Source: JAJXWB01 sp037044955 (GTDB lineage Bacteria; Pseudomonadota; Alphaproteobacteria; Rhizobiales; Beijerinckiaceae). From it: a stretch of 64,000 nt of DNA. Position numbers and translations under genes: made by a program. The stretch lies in the NCBI GenBank assembly GCA_037044955.1, contig JBAOHX010000002.1, forward strand, positions 1,178,001 to 1,242,000, written 5' to 3'. The notes under the pieces were generated by a model. The model searched no databases. It was not told where the DNA came from and was given only the letters and a program-made list of their open reading frames with translations. This document shows, piece after piece, positions 32,151 through 43,192 of the stretch. How positions within the stretch are numbered: the first letter of the stretch is position 1; every line of letters starts with the position of its first letter.

Positions 32151-33815
32151 ATGTCCAGAAAGACCGCCAAGACCGCCAAGACTGTCCGCGCCGTCGACAT
32201 TCTCCTCGACATCCTGCGCGACGAGGGCGCGACGACGATTTTCGGCAATCCCGGCTCGACCGAAATGCCGCTGATGGACGCGCTCGTCGACGCCCCCGAC
32301 TTTCGCTATGTGCTCGGGCTGCAGGAGGCGACGGCGGTCGCCATGGCCGACGGCTATGCGCTGAAGACAGGGCGGCCGGCCTTCGTCAATCTCCACGCGG
32401 CGGGCGGCCTCGGCAACGCCATGGGCGTGCTGGTCGCCTCCAAGGCGAGCGAGACGCCGCTGGTCGTCACGGCGGGCCAGCAGGATACGCGGCATCTGTT
32501 CAGCGACCCCTGGCTTGCCGGCGATCTCGTGTCGCTCGCCAAGCCCGTGACCAAATGGGCGACGGAAGTGCGGCGCGGCGCGGATGTCGGCATGGCCTTG
32601 CGCCGCGCCTTCGCCATCGCCGCCACGCCGCCGCAGGGTCCGGTGTTCCTGTCGCTGCCGATGGACATTCTGGAGCAGCAAGTCGAGGCGCGCATTCCGG
32701 CGAAGTCGCGGCTCGCCGCGCGCGCGCCGAGCCCGGGCGCCGGCGACCTCGCCAAGCTGCTTGCCGCAAGCGATCCCGCGCGCGTGGCGGTGCTGATCGG
32801 CGACGACGTGCCGGCCGACGCCTGCGAGGGCGCCGTCGCGCTCGCCCATGCCGGCGGCTATGTCGTCTATGGCGCGCAGCTCACCTCGCGCGCCGCCTTT
32901 CCCTCGCACGATCCTTGCTGGGGCGGGATGCTGAAGCCCGACTTCGCCGCCATTCGCGAAAAGCTGAGCGACGTGGAAGCCGTGCTGATGATCGGCGGCC
33001 GCGCCTTCGTCGCCTATCCCTATCGCGAGGAGCGGCCGATACCGGAGAATGCGAAATTCTATCATGTCGCCGGCTCGCCCGAGGCGATCGGCCGCGAGTT
33101 TCCGGCAGACTATGCGGTGACCGGCGATGTCGGCGCGACGCTGGAGGAAGCGGCGCGCGACCTCGCCCTGCTTGTCGACCAGAAGAAGGCCGCGAAGCGC
33201 GTCGCAGCGCTCGGCGCGCACAAGGCGGACGCCGAGCGCATTTCGCGCGCGGCGATTCTCGCCGATAGCGCGATGCGGCCGATCACGCCCGATCTCGCCG
33301 TGCTCAGCGTGCTCGACGCGCTGCCCGAGGGCGCGCTGATCGCCAACGATTCCGCCGCCACCTTCGGCCTCGTGCAGGCGATCATGCGCACGGAGCCCGG
33401 CCTCTACTTCTTTTCGCGCGGAGGCGTGCTGGGATGCGCCATGCCGGCGGCGGCGGGCATCGGGCTCGCGCACGAGGGCTGGGTCGCCTGCTTCTGCGGC
33501 GACGGCGGCGCCATGTATTCGCCGCAGGCGCTGTGGTCGGCGGCGCATTACAAGTCGCGCGTCATCTTCTTCGTGTTCAACAACGCCCGCTACAACGTGC
33601 TGATGAACGTCGCCAAGGGGCTCGGCGCGAAGAACGCGCTCGCCGGCAAGTATGTGGGCATGGACGTGGTCGAGCCGCGCATCGATTTTCAGGCGCTGGC
33701 GAAGAGCATGGGCGTGCCGTCGATCCGCGCCGACGACCCGCAAGCGATCGCGGCGGCGGTCGCGCAGGCGACGACGCGCGACGGCCCGAGCCTGATCGAA
33801 ATCGCCATCGCGTGA
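32151..33815 (+). CDS. Thiamine diphosphate-dependent decarboxylase (benzoylformate decarboxylase/acetolactate synthase-like)
   Basis: 554 residues in the three-domain ThDP order. N-terminal pyrimidine domain: IFGNPGSTEMPLMDAL, the catalytic Glu in LGLQEATAVAMADGYALK, and His in NLHAAGGLGNAMGVL (position of the benzoylformate decarboxylase active-site His). C-terminal diphosphate domain: CFCGDGGAMYSPQALWSAA to FFVFNNARYNVL, the GDG...NN magnesium-ThDP motif. The FGNPGSTE start and the His favour a 2-oxo-acid decarboxylase over a true acetolactate synthase, but the substrate is not fixed. Divergent Lrp regulator upstream. Confidence 0.85.
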   Translation: MSRKTAKTAKTVRAVDILLDILRDEGATTIFGNPGSTEMPLMDALVDAPDFRYVLGLQEATAVAMADGYALKTGRPAFVNLHAAGGLGNAMGVLVASKASETPLVVTAGQQDTRHLFSDPWLAGDLVSLAKPVTKWATEVRRGADVGMALRRAFAIAATPPQGPVFLSLPMDILEQQVEARIPAKSRLAARAPSPGAGDLAKLLAASDPARVAVLIGDDVPADACEGAVALAHAGGYVVYGAQLTSRAAFPSHDPCWGGMLKPDFAAIREKLSDVEAVLMIGGRAFVAYPYREERPIPENAKFYHVAGSPEAIGREFPADYAVTGDVGATLEEAARDLALLVDQKKAAKRVAALGAHKADAERISRAAILADSAMRPITPDLAVLSVLDALPEGALIANDSAATFGLVQAIMRTEPGLYFFSRGGVLGCAMPAAAGIGLAHEGWVACFCGDGGAMYSPQALWSAAHYKSRVIFFVFNNARYNVLMNVAKGLGAKNALAGKYVGMDVVEPRIDFQALAKSMGVPSIRADDPQAIAAAVAQATTRDGPSLIEIAIA

Positions 33816-33879
33816 CGTCGGTCGGTTTTGACTTCCTTCCCGCCCGGCCCATCTAATCCGGCGCGGGGAGGATCAGCGC

Positions 33880-34695
33880 ATGAATCTCAGGCTTGTCGGG
33901 TTCCTGGCGTGTGCGGCGCTCGCCGCGATCGGACATGGCGCGGCGGCGCAAACGAAGAATGCCGACCGGCTGTACATTCTCAATTGCGGCGAGGGCGCGA
34001 CGCCGGACGTGTCGAGATGGACGCCCGGCGCGACGGGCGCCAAGGACTTCGTCGACAATTGCTATCTCGTCCGTCACGGGCAGGACTGGATGCTCTGGGA
34101 TACCGGCGTGCCGGACGCCGTGGCCGACATGCCTCAGGGTCTTGCGCCCGCCGATCCGCGCGCCACGACCTGGAAGCGGCCGAAGAAGCTCTTGGCGCAG
34201 CTCGCCGAAATCGGCGTCAAGCCGGGCGACCTCAAGTACCTGTCCGTGTCCCACACGCATCCCGATCATATCGGCAATGTCGAATTGTTCCCGCAGGCCA
34301 TGCTGCTCGTGCAGAAGGCCGAATACGACTGGCCGGCGCCGATGGGCATGAGGTTCAAGGCCGAGCATCCGGTCACCAAGCTCGCAGGCGACCATGACGT
34401 TTTCGGCGACGGCAGCGTCGTCATTCTTTCGACGCCCGGCCACACGCCGGGCCACCAGTCGCTGCTCGTGCGCCTCGCGCAGACCGGGCCTGTCGTGTTG
34501 ACCGGCGACGCCGTTCATTTCAGGTCGAACTGGGATGCGCGCGTGACGCCGACGATGAATACCGACGCCACGCAGACGCAGGCCTCCATGCAGAAGATCG
34601 CCGATGTGCTGGCGCAGCAGAAGGCGCAGCTCTGGATCAATCACGACAAGGCGCAGCGCGACAGCCTGAAGATGGCGCCCGCCTTCTACGAGTGA
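33880..34695 (+). CDS. Secreted metallo-beta-lactamase-fold hydrolase (lactonase-like)
   Basis: 271 residues. A signal peptide (LVGFLACAALAAIGHGAAAQ) indicates export. The zinc-binding motif HTHPDHIGN lies near residues 125-133, GHTPGHQS near 190, and the bridging Asp in LTGDAVHF. The fold and motif match N-acyl-homoserine-lactone lactonase-type proteins, but periplasmic members have many other substrates. It lies 64 bases after the ThDP enzyme on the same strand. Co-transcription is possible but unsupported. Confidence 0.82.
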   Translation: MNLRLVGFLACAALAAIGHGAAAQTKNADRLYILNCGEGATPDVSRWTPGATGAKDFVDNCYLVRHGQDWMLWDTGVPDAVADMPQGLAPADPRATTWKRPKKLLAQLAEIGVKPGDLKYLSVSHTHPDHIGNVELFPQAMLLVQKAEYDWPAPMGMRFKAEHPVTKLAGDHDVFGDGSVVILSTPGHTPGHQSLLVRLAQTGPVVLTGDAVHFRSNWDARVTPTMNTDATQTQASMQKIADVLAQQKAQLWINHDKAQRDSLKMAPAFYE

Positions 34696-34800
34696 CGGGG
34701 CGCCCTGCATTCCGAGGCGACCGGGATGCGGGGAAGAGCGCGCTTCCCCTTTTTCGCCGCGCGCTCTAGCCTTGCGCTCCGCGAAACGGGGCGCGTCTCG

Positions 34801-35520
34801 ATGGTCATGCAGTTCAAACATATCCGGGCGCGCGCGGAGAAGCGCAAGGGCGCGAAGGTTCTGGCCTCCCTGATCCCGGAGGCGAAATCCAGCAAGTCGC
34901 TCGCCAAGGTCGGCGACGACCGTTTTCTTTCGGAGATGACGCGGCGCGTGTTCTCGGCCGGCTTCGTGTGGCGGGTGATCGACCAGAAATGGCCGGGCTT
35001 CGAGGAAGCCTTTCTCGGTTTCGCGCCGAAGGCGCTGCTCTTCCAGCCCGACGAATTCTGGGAGAGCCTCGCGCGCGACACGCGCATCGTGCGCAATCCG
35101 CAGAAGATCAAGTCCGTGCGCGACAACGCCGCCTTCGTCGCCGACATCGCCAAGGAGAAAAAGAGCTTCGGCAAGATGCTCGCGGACTGGCCGCAGGACG
35201 ACGAGGCCGGCCTGCTCGAATTCTTGGGCAAGCGCGGCTCGCGGCTCGGCGGCATGACCGGGCAGTATTTCCTGCGCTTCGTCGGCTGGGACGCCTTCAT
35301 TCTTTCGCGCGACGTGGTCGCGGCGCTGCGCGAAGCGGGCGTGGAACTGTCGGAGAAGGCCTCGACGAGGAAGGATCTGCGCAACGCGCAGGCGGCGTTT
35401 GCGGCATGGCGGAAGGAGACGGGGCTCTCCTTCACGCAGCTCTCGCGCATCTGCGCCATGTCGACGGGCGAGAACATGGATGCGGCGACACTGGCGGCGC
35501 GCGGCATGAGCGATGAGTGA
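34801..35520 (+). CDS. DNA-3-methyladenine glycosylase I-like protein
   Basis: 239 residues of the Tag-like helix-hairpin-helix superfamily. FVWRVIDQKWPGFEEAFLGF near residues 58-77 resembles the Tag region that follows the catalytic helix, and RLGGMTGQYFLRFVGWDAF the HhH segment. The zinc cysteines of classic Tag are not evident, so it is a divergent member, probably base-excision repair. The ATG at 34801 is preferred. An in-frame start at 34726 adds 25 residues of low-conservation sequence. It overlaps the next gene by 8 bases. Confidence 0.7.
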   Translation: MVMQFKHIRARAEKRKGAKVLASLIPEAKSSKSLAKVGDDRFLSEMTRRVFSAGFVWRVIDQKWPGFEEAFLGFAPKALLFQPDEFWESLARDTRIVRNPQKIKSVRDNAAFVADIAKEKKSFGKMLADWPQDDEAGLLEFLGKRGSRLGGMTGQYFLRFVGWDAFILSRDVVAALREAGVELSEKASTRKDLRNAQAAFAAWRKETGLSFTQLSRICAMSTGENMDAATLAARGMSDE

Positions 35521-36787
35521 GGACGCGGGGCTCGCCGTCCTGCGACGCCGCGCGCTGGTCTCGACGACGATCGGCAATGCCCTCGAATGGTTCGACTTCG
35601 TCGTGTTCGGCCTGTTCGCGGGCGTGATCGGCAAGTTGTTCTTCGCGACGGACGGCGCCGGCAATGCGCTGCTGCTGGCGTTTGCGACGTTCGGCGTCGC
35701 CTTCGTCGCGCGCCCGCTCGGCGGCGTCCTGTTCGGCCTCGTCGCCGATCGTATCGGACGCAAGACCGCGCTCGTCTGGATGATCGGCCTCATGGCGTTC
35801 GGCACCGGCATGATCGCGGTGTTGCCGACCTATGCCGCCATCGGCATAGCCGCGCCTGTCCTGCTCGTGCTGGCGCGCGTCATCCAGGGCTTTTCGGCGG
35901 GCGGCGAATTCGGCGGGGCGAGCGCGCTTCTGATCGAATTCGCGCCGCCGGGACGGCAGGGATATTTCGGCGCGTTCCAGATGATGTCGCAGGCGCTCGC
36001 CTATGCGCTCGGCGCGGCGATCGCGCTGGCGCTCGCCCGGGCGTTGACGCCGGAGGCCTTTGCTTCCTGGGGCTGGCGCGTTCCCTTCGCCATCGGCCTG
36101 CTGATCGGGCCGGTCGGCGTCTACCTGCGCCGGGCCTGCGCGGAATCGCCCGAATTTCTCGCCTATCGCGCGCAACACGCGCCTCCCGCAAGGCCGTTGC
36201 GGGACCTCGTTTCGACGCATCGCCGCGAGATCGTCGCCTCGTTCGGCGTCATCGCCGCCGGCGCGGCGATGAATTATGTCGGCGTCGTCTTCGTGCCGGT
36301 CTATGCGACGACGCGGTTCGGCCTGCCGGCGTTCGAGGCGCAGGTCGGACTGCTGGCGGCGAGCCTCGTCGCCGCCGCGCTGGTCGCGCCGTTCGGGGCG
36401 CTGTCCGACCGCTTCGGCCGGCGCGCCGTGATCGCGCCCGCGCTGGTGGCGTTCGCTGCGTTGTTCTGGCTGTTCATGCACAGGCTGGCCGCCGAGCCCG
36501 ACGTCGCCAATCTCTGGCTGCTGCAGGGCGTGGGCGCGCTATTCGCAGCCTTCGCGGGGCCGGTGCCGGCGCTGATGACCGAGATTTTTCCCGTCTACCT
36601 GCGCGCGACAGGCGCTTCGCTGGCGTTCAACCTCGCCGGCGCCTTGTTCGGCGGCCTTGCGCCGGCCATCAACGGCGCGCTCGTGCAGGCCACGGGAAAC
36701 GCGGCGGCGCCGGCCTATTACATCGCCTTCGTCGCCGTCCTCGGGTTGATCGGGCTCGCCGGGCTGCCGCGCCGAAGCCCGGCCTGA
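35513..36787 (+). CDS. MFS transporter, metabolite:H+ symporter (MHS) family, copy 1
   Basis: Inner-membrane carrier of 424 residues with about twelve hydrophobic segments. The MHS signature TIGNALEWFDFVVFGLFAGV opens the protein, and the loop 2-3 motif is FGLVADRIGRKTALVWMIGL. RVIQGFSAGGEFGGASALL follows TM4. Such carriers import dicarboxylates, citrate, shikimate or osmolytes, and the substrate cannot be read here. It overlaps the glycosylase gene by 8 bases. A paralogue follows after 77 bases. Confidence 0.88.
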   Translation: MSEDAGLAVLRRRALVSTTIGNALEWFDFVVFGLFAGVIGKLFFATDGAGNALLLAFATFGVAFVARPLGGVLFGLVADRIGRKTALVWMIGLMAFGTGMIAVLPTYAAIGIAAPVLLVLARVIQGFSAGGEFGGASALLIEFAPPGRQGYFGAFQMMSQALAYALGAAIALALARALTPEAFASWGWRVPFAIGLLIGPVGVYLRRACAESPEFLAYRAQHAPPARPLRDLVSTHRREIVASFGVIAAGAAMNYVGVVFVPVYATTRFGLPAFEAQVGLLAASLVAAALVAPFGALSDRFGRRAVIAPALVAFAALFWLFMHRLAAEPDVANLWLLQGVGALFAAFAGPVPALMTEIFPVYLRATGASLAFNLAGALFGGLAPAINGALVQATGNAAAPAYYIAFVAVLGLIGLAGLPRRSPA

Positions 36788-36864
36788 CCGCTTCTCTCGC
36801 GCCCTCCTTGCCAAGCTCGCGCTTGGGCGAAACAATCGGGCAAAACGAGAAGGCGGGTGGGAAC

Positions 36865-38172
36865 ATGCAGAAGATTTCCGAGGCGGAGATGCGCCGCCGT
36901 GTCGTCGTGTCCTCGACCATCGGCAATGCGCTCGAATGGTTCGATTTTACCGTCTTCGGCCTGTTTGCCGGCGTCATCGGCAAGCTGTTCTTCCCGGCGA
37001 GCGATCCGACATCCTCGCTGCTGCTGACGTTCGCGACCTTCGGCATCGCCTTCGCCGCGCGACCGCTCGGCGGGCTCGTCTTCGGGCTCTATGCCGACAA
37101 GCACGGGCGCAAGAAGGCGCTGGTGGTGATGATCACGCTGATGGCGATCGGCACGGGCCTTCTCGGCTTTCTGCCGACCTATGCGGCGATCGGCATAGCC
37201 GCGCCGCTGCTGCTGCTGCTCGCGCGCCTGATCCAGGGCTTCTCGGCGGGCGGCGAGTTCGGCTCGGCCAGCGCGCTGCTCATCGAGTTCGCCCCGCCGG
37301 GAATGCGCGGCTTCTACGGCGCCTTCCAGATGGTGTCGCAATCGCTCGCCTTCGCGCTCGGCGCGGCCATGGCGATCGCGCTCAACGCCAACCTGTCGCC
37401 GGAGGCCTTCGCCTCCTGGGGCTGGCGCGTGCCGTTCATCCTCGGCATCCTGATCGGGCCGATCGGCTATTACCTGCGCCGCAAGGTCGACGAATCCCCG
37501 GAATTCCAGGCCTATCTGGCCGACCACGCGAAGGCCGCCGCGCCTGCCCGGAAGACGACGCTGGGCCAGCTTTTCACCGAGCATCCGCGCGAGCTTCTCG
37601 CCTCCTTCTGCCTGATCGCGGCGGGCACGGCGATCAATTACGTCGGCGCGGTCTTCCTGCCGGCCTTCGCCGCGACCGAACTGAAACTGCCGCTGATCTC
37701 GGCGCAATACGGGCTGATGTTCATGAGCCTCGCCAATGCGGCGCTCGTCCTCGCCTTCGGCCTGCTGTCGGACAGGATCGGGCGGCGCGCGGTCATCGTG
37801 CCGGCGCTGATCGTCTACTGCATCCTCTATTTCTTCATGCTGAAGCGGCTGGTGGCCGAGCCGACGGTCGCCCATCTCTGGCAATTGCAGGGGATAGGGG
37901 TGCTGCTGGGCGCGCTGGCCGGGCCGATGCCGGCCTTCATGACCGAGATATTCCCCGTGCGGGTGCGCTCGACCGGGGCGTCGCTGATGTACAATTTCGC
38001 CGTCATGCTGTTTGGCGGGCTCGCGCCCTTCATCAACACCTGGCTGGTGCAGGCCACCGGCGACAAGACCGCGCCGGTCTACTACATCTTCTTCGCCGCC
38101 GCCGTCGGCCTCATTGGGCTCGCCGCCTACAGGCCGGCGGCGCCGGCCCGGATTGCGGCTCCTGCCGAATAG
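36865..38172 (+). CDS. MFS transporter, metabolite:H+ symporter (MHS) family, copy 2
   Basis: 435 residues, clearly paralogous to copy 1: TIGNALEWFDFTVFGLFAGV, GLYADKHGRKKALVVMITLM and RLIQGFSAGGEFGSASALL occupy the same positions. The ATG at 36865 follows GGCGGGTGGGAAC. The middle loop is longer than in copy 1 (AKAAAPARKTTLGQ). The pair suggests tandem duplication followed by divergence, perhaps with different substrates. pccB starts 116 bases downstream. Confidence 0.88.
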   Translation: MQKISEAEMRRRVVVSSTIGNALEWFDFTVFGLFAGVIGKLFFPASDPTSSLLLTFATFGIAFAARPLGGLVFGLYADKHGRKKALVVMITLMAIGTGLLGFLPTYAAIGIAAPLLLLLARLIQGFSAGGEFGSASALLIEFAPPGMRGFYGAFQMVSQSLAFALGAAMAIALNANLSPEAFASWGWRVPFILGILIGPIGYYLRRKVDESPEFQAYLADHAKAAAPARKTTLGQLFTEHPRELLASFCLIAAGTAINYVGAVFLPAFAATELKLPLISAQYGLMFMSLANAALVLAFGLLSDRIGRRAVIVPALIVYCILYFFMLKRLVAEPTVAHLWQLQGIGVLLGALAGPMPAFMTEIFPVRVRSTGASLMYNFAVMLFGGLAPFINTWLVQATGDKTAPVYYIFFAAAVGLIGLAAYRPAAPARIAAPAE

Positions 38173-38288
38173 GGAGGGGCGGTTCGCCCATCCCTCAGAC
38201 GAACGGGTGAGCGCGGCGCCGGTTTGTGCGGCGCGGCAAGCGTGCTATCAGCGCGCGACGGTTTTGTGAAAGGCCCGGGACGCCAGCG

Positions 38289-39824
<1,536 letters not shown>

Positions 39825-39846
39825 GGCTTTTGCCTTCTGCACAAAT

Positions 39847-39880
39847 GAAAGGGCCGCCCCGAGGGGCGGCCCTTTTGTTT
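39847..39880. terminator. Bidirectional terminator between pccB and the binding-protein gene
   Basis: GGGCCGCCCC (39851-39860) and GGGGCGGCCC (39863-39872) form a perfect 10-bp stem with a GA loop, with AAA on the left and TTTTGTTT on the right. The right end touches the stop codon of the convergent gene. Confidence 0.92.
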
Positions 39881-40929
39881 CAATCCCCGCCGAATTCCTT
39901 CGCCTCGGGGAAGAAGGCGTCGGTGAAATTGTCCGGTTTCTTCTTCATCAGGCCGGTCATCGACATGAAGTCCGCCATTTTCTGCACGCCGCGCGGCTGC
40001 AACGTGAATTCGTTGCCCGGGGTCTTCATCGCGGCGACCGTGTTGGCGACCGTGTCCTTGTCGCCGGAATTGGCGAGATAGAGTTCGGCGGCCTGCGTCG
40101 GATTCTTGACGATGAAGTCCGTCGCCTCGGCGAAAGCCGCCATGACGGCCTTCCACGCGGTCGGATTGGCGTCGCGGAACGCCGACGCGCCATAGACCAC
40201 CGACGGCGTCACCGATTTCGCATCCATGATCGAGAAGGCGTCGGCGACCTCGTGAACCAGGGGATTGGCGAGTTCGCGCTCCTGGAACGGCGTCGACGTC
40301 CAGTGGCAGTTGATCTCGCTCTTCGACAGCATCTGCGCCATCGAATCGGGATGGGCGCGCGCGATGGTGAGCGAATCGAATTTCGCCCATTCGCTCTTTC
40401 CGAAGGCTTTCACCGCCGCCATCTGCAGGTAGATCGCCTGCGGCGAGGTCTTGACCGCCGGAAGCGCGATGCGGTCGGTCGGCTGGAGGTCCTTGATGGC
40501 CTTCAGATCGGGCCGCACGGTCACGAGCTTCTGGTTCGACGCGTTGATGCCGAAGCACATCTTGATGCCGCCGCGCGTGCGGTCCCACAGCAGAAGCGCG
40601 CCGGGCGATCCGCCGCAGGCGAATTGCAGCGAGCCGGCGAGCAGGGCGTCGGTGACGGGGCCTGTGCCGGCGAGGCGCACGAAATTGGCCTTGAGATTGG
40701 GCAGGCCGAGCTTGGCCGCCTGTTTCTCGATCAGCTTCTCGCGCTGCATGATGTCCTGCTGGATGTAGAGCAGGCCGAATTGCTGCGCGATGTTCACTTC
40801 CGACGCCTCGGCATGGGCGCGGCGGATGAACGGGGCCGACACCGCCGCTGCGCCTGCCGCCGAAATCAGCGCGCGGCGCGACAGCCGCGACATGTGTATC
40901 CCGACGGAATTATCCAAATCTGGCTTCAT
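39880..40929 (-). CDS. ABC transporter substrate-binding protein, NitT/TauT-like, Tat-exported (orphan)
   Basis: 349-residue periplasmic binding protein. A twin-arginine signal (SRLSRRALISAAGAAAVSAP, cleavage near AHAEA) is followed by the NitT/TauT-type fold: FACGGSPGALLLWDRTRGG, AVKTSPQAIYLQMAAVKAFG and CHWTSTPFQERELANPLVHE. The ATG at 40929 follows GGGAG. An ATG at 40893 would also keep the Tat motif. No permease or ATPase gene lies nearby, so its transporter is elsewhere or unknown. Ligand not deducible (sulfonate, nitrate, pyrimidine or aromatic acids in relatives). Confidence 0.83.
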   Translation of the reverse strand: MKPDLDNSVGIHMSRLSRRALISAAGAAAVSAPFIRRAHAEASEVNIAQQFGLLYIQQDIMQREKLIEKQAAKLGLPNLKANFVRLAGTGPVTDALLAGSLQFACGGSPGALLLWDRTRGGIKMCFGINASNQKLVTVRPDLKAIKDLQPTDRIALPAVKTSPQAIYLQMAAVKAFGKSEWAKFDSLTIARAHPDSMAQMLSKSEINCHWTSTPFQERELANPLVHEVADAFSIMDAKSVTPSVVYGASAFRDANPTAWKAVMAAFAEATDFIVKNPTQAAELYLANSGDKDTVANTVAAMKTPGNEFTLQPRGVQKMADFMSMTGLMKKKPDNFTDAFFPEAKEFGGD

Positions 40930-41012
40930 TTCTGGACGCTCCCTCTTGCGGGCGCGATTGAAGCACAGACCGTCGGCATGCGGAACAGGCTCGCGGCTTG
41001 CGAAAATCCGTC

Positions 41013-41351
41013 TCAGTCGTCGTCGCTCAGTGTCGTGTATCGCACCCATACCGCGCCGGGCACGCCGGGCGCCCGCACCTTGGTGAGGCCGGCGACGATA
41101 TCGTTGTCTTCTTCCTCGACCAGCATGCCGGCGGGCAGGGGCGTGCATTCTCCCGAGTCCAGCGCATCCTGCGCCATGGCGTCGGCGGCGAGCATCCCGT
41201 TGTCCTCGCGCAGGTTGCGCATGTGCTGAACCAGATGCCGGTCGACGCAGCCGATGGTCGGCGCCTTGACGCGATAGGCCTGCCGTGCGGATGCGGGGTG
41301 AGCAATGGCGAAAAGAGCGGCAATGGCCGCTGCGGCGCCCAGATTGCGCAT
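41013..41351 (-). CDS. Small secreted protein of unknown function
   Basis: 112 residues from the ATG at 41351. A signal peptide (RNLGAAAAIAALFAIAHPAS, cleavage near ASARQ) precedes a mature part of about 87 residues containing two cysteines (TIGCVDRHL and GECTPLP), which could form one disulphide. The end is acidic (TTLSDDD). An in-frame extension to 41384 is less likely. No family recognised. It sits between the binding-protein gene and the dipeptidase gene on the same strand, without a clear shared role. Confidence 0.72.
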   Translation of the reverse strand: MRNLGAAAAIAALFAIAHPASARQAYRVKAPTIGCVDRHLVQHMRNLREDNGMLAADAMAQDALDSGECTPLPAGMLVEEEDNDIVAGLTKVRAPGVPGAVWVRYTTLSDDD

Positions 41352-41422
41352 GACGCCCTCCTGGCTTGCGCCCCCGGACGACATCTAGCGCGCGCGCCGC
41401 GATTGCAAGCGGAAGGGCGGCC

Positions 41423-42543
41423 TTACCGGCGCGCCTTCTCGACGGCGCGGAAGACGCGCAGGAAATTCTCCCCCGCGAGCTTCTTCAGATGCGCCTTCGG
41501 CCAGCCCCGCCGTATCAGCTCCGCGAAAATATGCGGGAAGCAGGCGACGTCCTTCAGGCCCTCGCCCTGCGGGCCGCCGAAGAAATCCGAGCCGATGCCG
41601 ATGTGGTCCGGCCCGACCTTCGATTTGAGATAGTCGAGATGATCGCAATATTGCTTCAGCGAGCCGCGCGGCCAGGGGCCCGCCGATTTTTCGCGCGCGG
41701 CGAAGGCGGCCTCGCCGTCGCCATTGTCGTCATGGCCGCCAAAGGCGTTCTGCATGGACGTCAGCCAGTCCTGCGACTTCTGGCAGATGAAGTTCGGCAC
41801 GAAGGTCGCCATGACCAGCGCGCCCTTGTCGGCCACGCGCGCGAGCACGTCGTCCGGCACGTTGCGCCTGTGGTCGCAGAGCGCGCGCGCGTTGGAATGC
41901 GAGAACACGATCGGCGCACGGGAAATATCGAGCGCCTGATGCATGACATGCGTCGCTGACATGGGCGCAGTCGACGATCATGCCGAGATCGTTCATGCGC
42001 GCGACGACCTGCCGGCCGAAATCGCTCAGGCCCTGCGAGCGCGGCTTGTCGGTGGCGCTGTCGCACCAGTCGAGCGTGGAATTGTGGCAGAGCGTCATGA
42101 GACGCACGCCGAGATCGTAGTAGGCGTCGAGCGCGTCGAGCCGGTTCTCGATCGCCGCGCCGTTCTCGATGGCGATGAAACTCGCGATCTTCTCTCTGGC
42201 GGTGCGCGCGCTTCACGTCGCTGGCGCGCAGCGCCGGCAGGAATGCGTCCGGATGCAGTTCGTTCATGCGCCGGATGAGCGCGATCTGCTGCAGGGCGTA
42301 GCTCGCCGGCCGCTGCTCGCCCGGCGGCACGAAGGCCGCCCAGAACTGCGCCGCCACCTTGCCGTCGCGCAGGCGCGGAATGTCGGTGTCGCCGGAATTG
42401 CGGCGCTGGTCGAGGCCGAAGGCGGCGACGTCGCCCCTGGCCTGCGGATCGACGCGGATCACGTAGGGCAGGTCGTTGTGGGCGTCGAACAAGGGGGTTT
42501 CGGCGAGAAGCGCGAGGGCCTGCCGCAGGGCGCTGTCGGTCAT
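41423..42543 (-). CDS. Membrane dipeptidase-like amidohydrolase, peptidase M19 (two frameshifts)
   Basis: Zinc dipeptidase of the renal dipeptidase family. Reading on the minus strand from the ATG at 42543: TPLFDAHNDLPYVIRVD (metal-binding H-x-D), then after an extra base near 42198-42199 FIAIENGAAIENRLDALDAY (bridging Glu) and LMTLCHNSTLDWCDSA, then after a second gain near 41958-41964 IVFSHSNARALCDHRRNVPD and HIGIGSDFFGGP. The corrected length is 372 residues. No signal peptide is visible, unlike eukaryotic members. It may cleave D-amino-acid dipeptides. The substrate is unproven. Confidence 0.88.
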
Positions 42544-42643
42544 GAGGGGAACATAGGACAGATTCGGCCGTCGCCGAACGATTACCCCGCACGTCATTGC
42601 CATTCCCCGGCCCGCGCCCGAAACTCGGGGCAGGGAGGACAGA

Positions 42644-43036
42644 ATGATCGACGTCAACATCATGCCGCTGGCGCGCCTCATGGGCATCAGGCTGGTCGAG
42701 CAGTCGCCGGACAAGGTCGTGGCCGAAATGACGGTGCGCGAAGACCTGTGCACCACCAATTCGATCCTGCACGGCGGCGCCTACATGGCCTTCGCCGACA
42801 CGATCGGCGCGGTGGCGACGGTGCTGAACCTGCCGCCGGGCGCGGGCACGACGACGGTCGAGAGCAAGACGAATTTCATTTCCGCCATCCGGGCCGGCGA
42901 GATCGCGCGCGCCGAATGCACGCCCGTCCACCGCGGCAAGACGACACAGGTCTGGACGACGCGCATTCTCCGGCCGGACGGCAAGCTCGCCGCCATCATC
43001 ACGCAGACCCAGATGGTGCTGGCCCCGCGCGGGTAA
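42644..43036 (+). CDS. PaaI-type hotdog thioesterase
   Basis: 130 residues. Hotdog-fold acyl-CoA thioesterase: NSILHGGAYMAFADTIGAVA carries the HGG...D/A active-site helix and TTTVESKTNFISAIRAGEIA the second motif. The ATG at 42644 follows GGGAGGACAG. It is divergent from the dipeptidase gene. In this acyl-CoA neighbourhood it may release free acids from CoA esters. Substrate unknown. Confidence 0.88.
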   Translation: MIDVNIMPLARLMGIRLVEQSPDKVVAEMTVREDLCTTNSILHGGAYMAFADTIGAVATVLNLPPGAGTTTVESKTNFISAIRAGEIARAECTPVHRGKTTQVWTTRILRPDGKLAAIITQTQMVLAPRG

Positions 43037-43192
43037 GGATAGACTTGTACGCAAATCCCTAAGCCGGCCGAAACCACGCGCTTTGCCAAGCACTTAACCG
43101 TTAATCGGCTTTCGGCGGTCCGATTCAGATTCCGGCAATCCGGCCCGGCCCAAGGTTGCCGTGCGTCAGTCCTGGCGCTCGGGAATTTCGTC

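Noticed and set aside
34726..34800. Longer start for the glycosylase-like gene
   Set aside because: The added residues are Arg/Phe-rich without family similarity, and the ATG at 34801 gives a family-like length.
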